Source of the DNA: CALFMR01 sp035550595
Lineage (GTDB): Bacteria > Acidobacteriota > Vicinamibacteria > Vicinamibacterales > SCN-69-37
Direction of reading: 5' to 3'
DNA length: 64,000 nucleotides
Assembly: GCA_035550595.1 (NCBI GenBank)
Contig: DASZOV010000043.1
Span: 1 to 64,000 of the forward strand
In this document: positions 16,589-24,130 of the stretch, in pieces
Layout of the letters: each line of letters opens with the position of its first letter
Position numbering within the stretch: the first letter of the stretch is position 1
Position numbers and translations under genes: made by a program
The notes under the pieces: model-generated
Seen by the model: the letters and a program-made list of their open reading frames with translations, nothing else
What the model was told of the DNA's origin: nothing
The model's database searches: none

Positions 16589-17365
16589 TCAGCTCGCCGC
16601 TGGAAACCGGCGGCCGACGAACACGTCGTACACCAATCCGCCGATGAGGCCGCCCATGACCGGGCCGACAATCGGCACCCACCACCAGGCGTGACCGGCG
16701 CGGAAGACGTCGCTGCCCCAACCGGCAATCGCCGTGAACAACCGCGGGGCGAAGTCGCGCGCCGGGTTGATCGCGTAGCCCGAGTTGAAGCCGAACGTCG
16801 CGCCGATGGTCAGGACGAGCAGGCCGACGACGATCGGCACGACGCCGGGCGACGGCGCCGAGTTGCGCGTGTCGGTGATGCCGAAGATCACGCCCACGAG
16901 CAGCGCCGTGCCGACGATCTGATCGACGACGCCGCCGGGAAACGTGCTGAGGAACGACTGCGGATAGGTGGCCCAGATACCGGCCGTCGCATGCGCCCCG
17001 ACGATTTGCCGCACGCCGCCGTCGAACGCGTTCAGCGCCTCGTGATACGTGAGATAGACGACGACCGACGCAACGAACGCGCCGGCGAACTGCGCCACGA
17101 GGTACGGCGCGACTTTGCGCCAGTCGAAGCCGCGGTGCGCCGCGAGCGCGATCGTGACCGCCGGGTTGAGGTGCGCGCCCGACACGCCGCCCGCCACGTA
17201 GCACCCCATCGTGACCGCGAGGCCCCATCCAATATTGATGGAGAGATACGTGCCCGACGCCTGGCCGCTCAGCACGACCTGCGCCACGACGCCGACGCCG
17301 AAGACGATGAGCACGAACGTGCCGAGGAACTCGGCGAGCGCTTCACGGACGGTTCCTGGCGGCAT
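16589..17365 (-). CDS. Aquaglyceroporin (MIP/GlpF family)
   Basis: A 258-aa six-helix channel with both NPA boxes: NPAVT (about residue 67) and NPARD (about 200). The Asp after the second box and the Phe/Gly-rich selectivity positions suggest the GlpF (glycerol-conducting) branch rather than a strict water channel. AAGGAG lies six bases before the ATG at 17365; the open frame to 17422 does not encode membrane protein. A TATACT box reads on the minus strand about 34 bases upstream. No glycerol kinase gene is nearby. Confidence 0.93.
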   Translation of the reverse strand: MPPGTVREALAEFLGTFVLIVFGVGVVAQVVLSGQASGTYLSINIGWGLAVTMGCYVAGGVSGAHLNPAVTIALAAHRGFDWRKVAPYLVAQFAGAFVASVVVYLTYHEALNAFDGGVRQIVGAHATAGIWATYPQSFLSTFPGGVVDQIVGTALLVGVIFGITDTRNSAPSPGVVPIVVGLLVLTIGATFGFNSGYAINPARDFAPRLFTAIAGWGSDVFRAGHAWWWVPIVGPVMGGLIGGLVYDVFVGRRFPAAS

Positions 17366-17398
17366 GGGCAACTCCTTGGCGGGGCAAAAAGCCGCCGG

Positions 17399-17404
17399 AG
17401 TATA
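17399..17404 (-). promoter_or_regulatory. Possible -10 element for the aquaporin gene
   Basis: TATACT reads on the minus strand in the divergent spacer between the aquaporin and AhpD-like genes. A matching -35 box is not clear. Confidence 0.25.
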
Positions 17405-17538
17405 CCGCAGCCGTTCGAACAACCGCGACGCGCGCGCTCACACACGAGGGCGCGACACGTCGTCTCGCCGCGGAGCGCGATAGGATCTCGTGGACGGCCG
17501 GCCTCCCCGCTCTTCGCGGCCGATCGCACGAGACGACC

Positions 17539-18024
17539 ATGACACCACGCATCGATTACCGAAAGTTCGCCCCGGAAGCCCTTCAGGCGATGAGCGCGCT
17601 CGAAGGCTATCTCCGCTCCTGCGGCCTGGACCACAAGCTGCTGCACCTCTTGAAGACGCGCGCCTCGCAGATCAACGGCTGCGCGTTCTGCATCGACATG
17701 CACACGATCGACGCGCGTGCGCTCGGCGAGACCGAGCAGCGTCTCTACGCGCTCGACGCCTGGCGCGAGACGCCGTTCTTCACCGATCGCGAACGCGCCG
17801 CGCTCGCCTGGATCGAGGCCGTGACGCGCATCTCCGAGACGCACGTCCCCGACGAGGTGTACGGCGAGCTGAAGGCGCACTACAGCGAGAAGGAGATCGT
17901 CGACCTGACGTATCTCGCCGGCGTCATCAACATGTGGAACCGGCTCGCGATCTCGATGCGCTCGGTGCCGGGACGGTACCGTACGCGCGAAACCGGCACC
18001 GCGCGGCCGGCCCAGACGACGTAG
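17539..18024 (+). CDS. Carboxymuconolactone decarboxylase / AhpD-like protein
   Basis: A 161-aa alkylhydroperoxidase-like protein. The redox motif CAFCIDMH (Cys48, Cys51, His55) of the AhpD core is intact, preceded by KTRASQINGC. In this family the pair reduces peroxides or relays electrons through lipoyl partners. Length matches single-domain CMD proteins. It begins a plus-strand run with the Cys-rich protein, the glucose dehydrogenase and, 77 bp further on, the peroxiredoxin, suggesting a redox-related unit. It is often sigma-factor-linked in other bacteria; here the ECF sigma gene is 19 kb away. Confidence 0.92.
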   Translation: MTPRIDYRKFAPEALQAMSALEGYLRSCGLDHKLLHLLKTRASQINGCAFCIDMHTIDARALGETEQRLYALDAWRETPFFTDRERAALAWIEAVTRISETHVPDEVYGELKAHYSEKEIVDLTYLAGVINMWNRLAISMRSVPGRYRTRETGTARPAQTT

Positions 18025-18046
18025 AGCCCGTTTCACCGGAGGTCCC

Positions 18047-18424
18047 ATGCCCGACGAGTCCCTCGTGTTCACTTGTCCCGACTGCGATGAACCGCTCGTC
18101 TTCACGTTCCGCGACACGAGCGGCGTCGGCGCACACAAACGAGGCGATCACTTCAACACGACGCCCGATACGTCGCACTACGTCTGCTTTCCCTGCGCGA
18201 AGGCGTGGAAGCAGCGGCTCTCCGGTCCGCTCACGCCGGACATCGTCGGTGAGCTGGCGTTCTTCACGTGCCGCGTGCCCGAATGCGGATCGCGTCTGGA
18301 GATTACGCGCGAGTCAGCGGTGCCGACCGAGATCGAGCTCACCTGCCGCTCCGGACACGAGTACGTCGTCGACTCGGCGCTCGACGGCGGATTGACGCTG
18401 ACCGATCGGGCGTCACGGTCATGA
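18047..18424 (+). CDS. Cys-rich (double zinc-ribbon-like) protein of unknown function
   Basis: A 125-aa soluble protein. Two knuckles, CPDC (10-13) and CFPC (about 47-50), and a second set, CRVPEC (about 76-81) and CRSGH (about 101-105), look like two zinc ribbons. I do not recognise the family. The stop overlaps the start of the glucose dehydrogenase gene by four bases (ATGA), so the two are coupled. It has no catalytic motif and may be a partner or regulator of the neighbouring enzymes. GGAGG precedes its ATG. Confidence 0.75.
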   Translation: MPDESLVFTCPDCDEPLVFTFRDTSGVGAHKRGDHFNTTPDTSHYVCFPCAKAWKQRLSGPLTPDIVGELAFFTCRVPECGSRLEITRESAVPTEIELTCRSGHEYVVDSALDGGLTLTDRASRS

Positions 18425-19539
18425 AGGCGATTGCCGTCGCACCGGGGACGCGCGACATCAAGCTCGTCGATCGACCGCGCCCGACGATCGTCACGCCCGA
18501 CGAGGTCGAGCTCCGGGTGCTGCGCGTCGGCATCTGCGGCACCGATCGCGAGGAAGCTGCTGGCGGACGCGCGAAAGCGCCGGCCGGTCACGCGGATCTC
18601 GTCCTGGGCCACGAGATGATCGGACAGGTCACCGCTGTTGGCTCCGCCGTGCGATCGGTGGCGCCCGGCGACTGCGCGGTGTTCACCGTACGCCGCGGAT
18701 GCGGCGGTTGCCGTGCGTGCGCGATGAACCGCTCGGACATGTGCCTCACCGGCTTCTACACCGAACGCGGCATCTGGGGACGCGACGGCTATCAGACCGA
18801 GTTCGTCGTCGACCGCGATTCGCACATCGTGCGCGTCGACACGACGCTCGAGGCCATCGGCGTGCTGGCCGAGCCGCTGTCGGTCGCCGAGAAAGCCATC
18901 GCGGAAGCCGTCCACGTCCAGCTCACGCGCCTGCCCGATTCGTCGACGGCGCTCGACTGGCTGTCGGGCCGCCGCTGTCTCGTCGCCGGGCTCGGACCGA
19001 TCGGTCTGCTCGCCGCGATGTCGCTTCGACTCCGTGACGCCGACGTCTGGGGCCTCGATGTCGTCGACGCCGACACCGCACGGCCGCAGTGGCTGACGCG
19101 CATCGGCGGCCACTACCTCGACGGACGCGGCGTGACGCCCGAGCAGGCCGCGGGCTCAGTCGGTGCGTTCGACGTCGTCATCGACGCAACCGGCGTCGCG
19201 AGCCTCGAGTTCGAGCTCGTCGACGTGCTCGCCACCAACGGCGTTTACGCGATTACCGGCATTCCGGGCGACGACCGTCCGATCAGCGTGTCCGGCGCGG
19301 CGTTCATGCGTCGGCTCGTGCTGGGCAACCAGGTGATGATCGGCAGCGTCAACGCGTCACGCGATCACTTCCAGCTCGCCGTCGACGATCTGGCGCGGGC
19401 CGACGCGCGTTGGCCCGGCGCCGCTGCGGCGCTCATCACACATCGGCATCCGTATACGGACTTCGGCGCGGCTCTGGAGCATCACGGCGACGGCGAGATC
19501 AAGGTGGTCCTGGAGTGGAGTGCAGTTGAGACGCACTGA
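18421..19539 (+). CDS. Glucose 1-dehydrogenase-like zinc MDR (archaeal-type GDH)
   Basis: A 372-aa medium-chain dehydrogenase, closest in pattern to Sulfolobus/Thermoplasma glucose dehydrogenase, which oxidises aldoses with NAD(P)+. The catalytic zinc ligands are Cys39 (GICGTDRE) and His64-Glu65 (LGHE). The structural zinc cysteines are 94, 97, 100 and 108. The nucleotide-binding turn is VAGLGPIGLLAA. The C-terminal pattern HGDGEIKVVLEW is GDH-like. It is coupled to the Cys-rich gene by a four-base overlap. With the PQQ enzyme elsewhere, it suggests non-phosphorylating sugar oxidation. Confidence 0.9.
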   Translation: MKAIAVAPGTRDIKLVDRPRPTIVTPDEVELRVLRVGICGTDREEAAGGRAKAPAGHADLVLGHEMIGQVTAVGSAVRSVAPGDCAVFTVRRGCGGCRACAMNRSDMCLTGFYTERGIWGRDGYQTEFVVDRDSHIVRVDTTLEAIGVLAEPLSVAEKAIAEAVHVQLTRLPDSSTALDWLSGRRCLVAGLGPIGLLAAMSLRLRDADVWGLDVVDADTARPQWLTRIGGHYLDGRGVTPEQAAGSVGAFDVVIDATGVASLEFELVDVLATNGVYAITGIPGDDRPISVSGAAFMRRLVLGNQVMIGSVNASRDHFQLAVDDLARADARWPGAAAALITHRHPYTDFGAALEHHGDGEIKVVLEWSAVETH

Positions 19540-19616
19540 ACGGGCGGCGCCGTTCACCCGCGCGACCGCACGCGGAGTATGATCGTCAGACGTTCCCTGT
19601 TTCCAAGGAGAAGGCA

Positions 19617-20216
19617 ATGAGACGGGCTCTCTTGAGTATCCTCCTCGCCGGCGTGATGGCGGTGCCGGCGCTGGCCGCGTTGAAGGTTGGCGAAAAGGCG
19701 CCGGACTTCACGGCGCAGGCGTCGCTCGCCGGCAAGGCGTTCAAATTCTCGCTCGCCGACGCGTTGAAGAAAGGACCGGTCGTCGTCTATTTCTATCCGT
19801 CGGCGTTCACCGGTGGCTGCAACATCGAGGCGCACACGTTCGCGGAGAACAAAGAAAAGTTCGATGCCGCGGGCGCGTCGATCATCGGCGTGTCGCAGGA
19901 CAGCATCGATCGGCTCAACGCGTTCTCGGCCGATCCGCAGTACTGCGCGGGCAAGATCGCGGTGGCGTCCGACGCGAACGGCGCGATTGCGACGTCGTAC
20001 AACCTGACGAAGTCCGCGGCGCGCGCCGGCATGAAGGACACGCGCGGCGTGGCCATCGATCACGGCTTCACCGAGCGGACGACCTTCGTCGTCACGCCGG
20101 ACGGCAAGGTCGCGGCGGTCTTCTCGAGCGCCGACGACAAGATCAGCCCCGCCGAGCACGTCGCCAAGTCGCTCGCCGCCGTTCAGCAGCTCACGGCGTC
20201 GAAGACCGCGGAGTAG
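19617..20216 (+). CDS. Exported peroxiredoxin (BCP/AhpC-TSA type)
   Basis: A 199-aa thiol peroxidase with a signal peptide (1-21, cleavage after ALA). The peroxidatic motif is P61-x3-T65-x2-C68 (PSAFTGGC), followed by NIEAHTFAENKEKF. A second cysteine near position 108 (PQYCAGKIAV) may resolve it. A periplasmic location fits protection of the envelope. AAGGAGAAGG precedes the ATG at 19617. The gene is 77 bp after the glucose dehydrogenase. Confidence 0.93.
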   Translation: MRRALLSILLAGVMAVPALAALKVGEKAPDFTAQASLAGKAFKFSLADALKKGPVVVYFYPSAFTGGCNIEAHTFAENKEKFDAAGASIIGVSQDSIDRLNAFSADPQYCAGKIAVASDANGAIATSYNLTKSAARAGMKDTRGVAIDHGFTERTTFVVTPDGKVAAVFSSADDKISPAEHVAKSLAAVQQLTASKTAE

Positions 20217-20339
20217 CGTTCCCCCCGCCTCTCCTTCTCATATCCGCCAGGCGGCCGCGTCGCGGGAACCGACGCGCGCCGCGTGGCGGGTTGTCACTCA
20301 TCGCTCAATTCGACGATCGACCGGCGCGCAGCGGCGCCT

Positions 20340-21140
20340 TCAGGTGAGGTGCGTCGCGATGAGCAGGCCGGGCAGCGTGAGGATCACGTCCACGATCAGC
20401 GGACCGACGGCGTCGTGCGTGAGCAGCATCGGACACGTGCCGACGGCCGCGAGGCACACGCCGTCGAGCACGAGCGTGGGACGCCGCTCGACGACGGCTG
20501 ATCCCGCGGCGATTGCGGCCAGTCCGACGGCCAGCGACGCCGCGGCAACGATGCCCCATCGCGCGGGCACGCTCGGGACGCGATTCCGTCGATCCCGTTC
20601 GACGTCTTTGAGATCGCAGAGCAAACATCCCGACGCGAGTAGCAGGAAGAGCGGCAACGAGACCGGCCGTTCGATCCAGTCCCATCCCATCCACGACCCG
20701 TCGTGGAACGGCAGCGCGATCACGGCCCACGTCCAGGCCATGGGCACCACGATCGTCTTGGCCAGTGCGACGCGCTTCAGCGGGACGTAGCCAACCGCCG
20801 CGAGGCCGAATATCGGCATGAGCACGGCGGTTTGCGGCGGCAGACGCCAGGCGAGCACGCCGCCGACGGCGGCGCCCGCCAGGCCCGTGGCGGAGAGCAC
20901 GCGCCGCAGCCAGGCCGGATCGCGGCGCGACGGCGGATCGAGCAGACGATCGACGCTGTAGGCCGCGGCGATGCCCGAGAGCAGCACCAGCAAGCCAATC
21001 GGATCGATCCCGCGGCCCGTCGCGCGCCGCACGACGAAGACGAGCGAAAGGCCCATGGCCACGGGCCACCAATAGTGCAGCAGGCGGACGACCCAGAGCG
21101 ACCGGTCCCTCCGGCCGCGTACGACGTTCAGATCATGCAT
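20340..21140 (-). CDS. UbiA-like membrane prenyltransferase homologue with partly degenerate motif
   Basis: A 266-aa membrane protein with about seven hydrophobic segments. The second UbiA motif is clear (CDLKDVERDRRNRVPSVPAR: D-x2-D-x3-D). The first is reduced to DRLLD without the usual Asn-Asp. UbiA enzymes join a polyprenyl chain to an aromatic or sugar acceptor in the membrane. The loss may mean a changed substrate or a non-catalytic protein. The start is the ATG at 21140; the frame to 21317 is not membrane-like. No quinone, heme or carotenoid gene is nearby. Confidence 0.75.
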   Translation of the reverse strand: MHDLNVVRGRRDRSLWVVRLLHYWWPVAMGLSLVFVVRRATGRGIDPIGLLVLLSGIAAAYSVDRLLDPPSRRDPAWLRRVLSATGLAGAAVGGVLAWRLPPQTAVLMPIFGLAAVGYVPLKRVALAKTIVVPMAWTWAVIALPFHDGSWMGWDWIERPVSLPLFLLLASGCLLCDLKDVERDRRNRVPSVPARWGIVAAASLAVGLAAIAAGSAVVERRPTLVLDGVCLAAVGTCPMLLTHDAVGPLIVDVILTLPGLLIATHLT

Positions 21141-21346
21141 GGCCCGGCCGATTCGAAAACACCCAGCGGAGCGAGGAAGGACCGCGGGCGATGCGCTCGA
21201 TTCAGCGCCCGCGCACCCTGCCGGCGGCGGGGCCGACGGCAGACGGCTCTTCACAGCATATCCGCGACCAGACAGCCGATCGATCCCGCGCCGGACCGCC
21301 CTTCGGATCCGAGCCATGACAGCCGCATCCGGAGTAGACTCTCGCG

Positions 21347-21991
21347 ATGCGACAGGTCCTGCTGGCGTGCCTTCTGGCGGCCTCTCTCTCCGCGCAGTCG
21401 AATACGATTGGCGTCTTCACGCACTCGGACGACGTCGGCGCGCCGCCGCTCAAAGGGTCGGCGACGTTCGACGCGGCGACCAGTGAGTACACCGTCACCG
21501 GTTCGGGCACGGACATCTGGGATCGCGCCGACGAGTTCCACTATCTCTGGCGCGAGATGTCCGGCAACTTCATCGTCACGGCGACGACGCGGTTCGTGAC
21601 CGGGGGCAACGCGCATCGCAAGGCCAGCATCATGCTGCGCCAGAGCCTCGACACCGACGCGCCGTTCCTGCACCTGGCGATTCACGGTGACGGCATGCCG
21701 TCGGTCCAGTTCCGATCGGCCAAAGGCGATACGGTCAACACGCTCGACTTCCCCATCGAGGGACCAGGCGTGTGGACGCTGAAGCTGCAGCGGCAGGGCT
21801 CGGCCGTCACCGTGTGGACGGCCAAGGACGGCGCCGCGCTCGTCGAACGCGGCAGCACGCAGACGACGCTCGGCAATCCCGTCATGCTCGGTCTCGCCGT
21901 CGCGTCGCACACGCGCGACGCGGTCAACACCGTCGTGTTCTCCCACGTGTCGGTCGAGCCGATCCCGGCGCCGGCCGCGGCGCGCCCGTAG
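21347..21991 (+). CDS. Secreted beta-sandwich protein, DUF1349-like, copy 1
   Basis: A 214-aa exported protein (signal 1-17, cleavage after SAQ). The body is a concanavalin-like beta sandwich (FHYLWREMSGNFIVTATTRF, HRKASIMLRQSLD, FLHLAIHGDGMPSVQFR), a fold used for carbohydrate or cell-surface binding. It resembles the lectin-like domains often joined to TolB propellers in Acidobacteriota. The next gene, 27 bp on, is its paralogue. No catalytic residues are recognised. Confidence 0.82.
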   Translation: MRQVLLACLLAASLSAQSNTIGVFTHSDDVGAPPLKGSATFDAATSEYTVTGSGTDIWDRADEFHYLWREMSGNFIVTATTRFVTGGNAHRKASIMLRQSLDTDAPFLHLAIHGDGMPSVQFRSAKGDTVNTLDFPIEGPGVWTLKLQRQGSAVTVWTAKDGAALVERGSTQTTLGNPVMLGLAVASHTRDAVNTVVFSHVSVEPIPAPAAARP

Positions 21992-22018
21992 CGCGTTTGT
22001 CCCCGAGCAGGCCTCGTC

Positions 22019-22684
22019 ATGTTCCGACTCACACCGATCGTTCAGCGCATCGCTCTGGCCGGATTGCTCTCGGTCCCGGTCTTCGCGCAAGGCAGTAGCG
22101 GCCAACTCGGCCTGTTCACGCAGGCCGCGGACATCGGCCATCCGGCGATTGCCGGATCGACGACCTTCGACGCTGCGCGCGGCGAGTACCGGATGACGGG
22201 CGCCGGTGCGAACATCTGGGCCAAGGACGACCAGTTCCAGTTCGCGTGGCGCGAGGTCACCGGCGACTTCACGATGACGGCGACGCTGCACTTCCTCGGC
22301 GAAGGCAACGAGCACCGGAAGGCCGGCATCATGGTGCGGCAGTCGCTCGATCACGATGCGGCCTACGGCGACGTCGTCCTGCACGGCGTGGGAATGCCGT
22401 CGCTGCAGTGGCGGGCGCGCCAGGGCGAGAACACGAACACGTTCGATCTGCCGGTCGAGCAACCGGGCACGTTCACGCTGAAGATGGTGCGCACGGGCGT
22501 GAAGACGTATCTCTACGTCGGCCGCGAAGGCGCGCCGGTCAAGGAGATCGTGCACACGGAAGTCTCGCTGCAGGGCCCCGTGCTCGTCGGCCTGTTCGTC
22601 TGCGCACACGACCCGACGAAGTCCGAGACGGTGCTCTTCTCGAACGTGACGTTCCAGCCAGGCACGCCCGCCGCGGCCGAGTAA
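22019..22684 (+). CDS. Secreted beta-sandwich protein, DUF1349-like, copy 2
   Basis: A 221-aa exported paralogue of the upstream gene (signal 1-23, cleavage after FAQ). It keeps the same landmarks in order: a DD-F-F-WRE strand (FQFAWREVTGDFTMTATLHF), HRKAGIMVRQSLD, and VVLHGVGMPSLQWRARQG. The C-terminal strands LVGLFVCAHD and VLFSNVTFQP match copy 1. Copies 1 and 2 clearly arose by tandem duplication and have diverged, so they may bind different ligands. The POTRA-like gene follows in the same direction. Confidence 0.82.
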   Translation: MFRLTPIVQRIALAGLLSVPVFAQGSSGQLGLFTQAADIGHPAIAGSTTFDAARGEYRMTGAGANIWAKDDQFQFAWREVTGDFTMTATLHFLGEGNEHRKAGIMVRQSLDHDAAYGDVVLHGVGMPSLQWRARQGENTNTFDLPVEQPGTFTLKMVRTGVKTYLYVGREGAPVKEIVHTEVSLQGPVLVGLFVCAHDPTKSETVLFSNVTFQPGTPAAAE

Positions 22685-22765
22685 GCACCGGCGTGCGAAC
22701 GCGGCGGTCCTGACGATCCGGCTGCATCCGGATCGCCGCGCGTCGCGAGCCGGTTCAGCGGCAAC

Positions 22766-24088
22766 ATGACGTGGAGGACACGACGAAGGATGGACGCGCG
22801 ACGGTGGCAATACCCGGTGCTCGCCGCGATCGTGATGACGTTGACCGCTCTCGTCAGCGCGCAGTCGACGACACCGGACCAGGCACTGACGTTGACCGAC
22901 GTCGCGGTCGCCGGCCTTCATCGCTACGCACCGGCGGACGTCGCGCGTCTCAGCGGCCTCCACACGGGAAGCGTCGTCACGGTTTCCGGCGTGCAGGCCG
23001 CGGCGGTCCAACTGGCTCACACCGGCCTGTTCAAGGCCGTGCGATATCGGTTCGCGACGACTGCCACGACCGCCAGCGTGACGTTCACCGTCGAAGAAGC
23101 GCCGGTATCGACTCCGGTCGTCTTCGACAACTTCCTCACGCTGTCCGATAGCGACCTTCGGTCCGCGATCGCGGAAGACGTCCCGGGCTTCGACGGCATC
23201 GCGCCCGACACCGGTGAGTTTCCGGACTACCTGCGCGGCGTCCTCCAGAAGATCCTGACCGCCCGTCACCTCTCCGGTCGCGTCGAGTTCACGTCGCAGG
23301 TGAACCTGGCGACGCAACGGAAGGTCGATCTCTTCGCCATTCGCGACTCCGGCGTGGACCTTCGCGTCTGTCGCGTGGATCTGCCAGGCGCCGACACCGT
23401 GCACGCGTCTGACGTGCTCGCATCGGGCGATCCCGTCGTCGGCCAACCCTACTCGCGCTTTTTCACCACGAGCCTCGCCGAGGGCACGTGGCTGCAGTTC
23501 TATCGCGATCACGGACATTGGAAGGCAACGCTGGGCGAGCCGTCGGCCGCTCCCGTGAGCGGCACGGACTGCGGCGTCGCGGTCACGGTGCCGGTCCACG
23601 AGGGACCGGTCTTCACGTGGGATCACGCCGAATGGCCCGGCGCCTCCATGCTGTCGCCCGCCGCGCTCGACAAGTTGCTGGACATGAAGACGGGAGACGT
23701 CGCGGTCGCGTCGAAGATCACGAGGGGATTCGATCGCGTGCAGCACGAGTACGTGACCCACGGCTACCTGTTCGCCCACCTGAATCCCGTTCCGCAACTC
23801 AACGACGCGACCCTCGGCATGACCATCCGCGTCGCCGTGAGCGAAGGCGCGCAGTACCACATGGGCACGCTGGCCATCACCGGTATCGATTCAGGCGTGG
23901 CGGCCACGTTGCAGAAAAAGTGGAAGCTTCAGCCAGGCGCCATCTACGACGCCACGTATCTCTCCCGCTTCATGGGCGACGAGGTGGAACACCGCCGTGG
24001 ACTCGGCGTCGTCCCCGAGTCCTTCGGTCCCCACGTCGTGCCCGACGAGACGACGCACGTCGTCAATGTGACGTTTTCGCCGGAGTGA
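22766..24088 (+). CDS. BamA/POTRA-domain protein lacking an outer-membrane barrel
   Basis: A 440-aa exported protein. After a signal peptide (about 9-32) it contains POTRA-like modules: LTDVAVAGLHRYAPADVARL (about 40-60) with LFKAVRYRF, and near the C-terminus YHMGTLAITGIDSGVA. This is the beta-alpha-alpha-beta-beta pattern of the BamA/TamA/Omp85 periplasmic arm. No barrel (about 350 residues) follows; the frame ends soon after the last POTRA. It could be a soluble assembly helper or the relic of an Omp85 gene. Two ATGs (22766 and 22790) are possible; the SD evidence is not decisive. Confidence 0.75.
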   Translation: MTWRTRRRMDARRWQYPVLAAIVMTLTALVSAQSTTPDQALTLTDVAVAGLHRYAPADVARLSGLHTGSVVTVSGVQAAAVQLAHTGLFKAVRYRFATTATTASVTFTVEEAPVSTPVVFDNFLTLSDSDLRSAIAEDVPGFDGIAPDTGEFPDYLRGVLQKILTARHLSGRVEFTSQVNLATQRKVDLFAIRDSGVDLRVCRVDLPGADTVHASDVLASGDPVVGQPYSRFFTTSLAEGTWLQFYRDHGHWKATLGEPSAAPVSGTDCGVAVTVPVHEGPVFTWDHAEWPGASMLSPAALDKLLDMKTGDVAVASKITRGFDRVQHEYVTHGYLFAHLNPVPQLNDATLGMTIRVAVSEGAQYHMGTLAITGIDSGVAATLQKKWKLQPGAIYDATYLSRFMGDEVEHRRGLGVVPESFGPHVVPDETTHVVNVTFSPE

Positions 24089-24130
24089 GCCTGGGTCACG
24101 ATCCAGACCACTTCGAGCCGGTCGGCGATT

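Noticed and set aside
21251..23860. 869-aa open frame on the minus strand
   Set aside because: It lies antisense to three genes with clear domains and has low-complexity Arg/Gly/Glu/Val composition. High GC leaves the opposite strand open.
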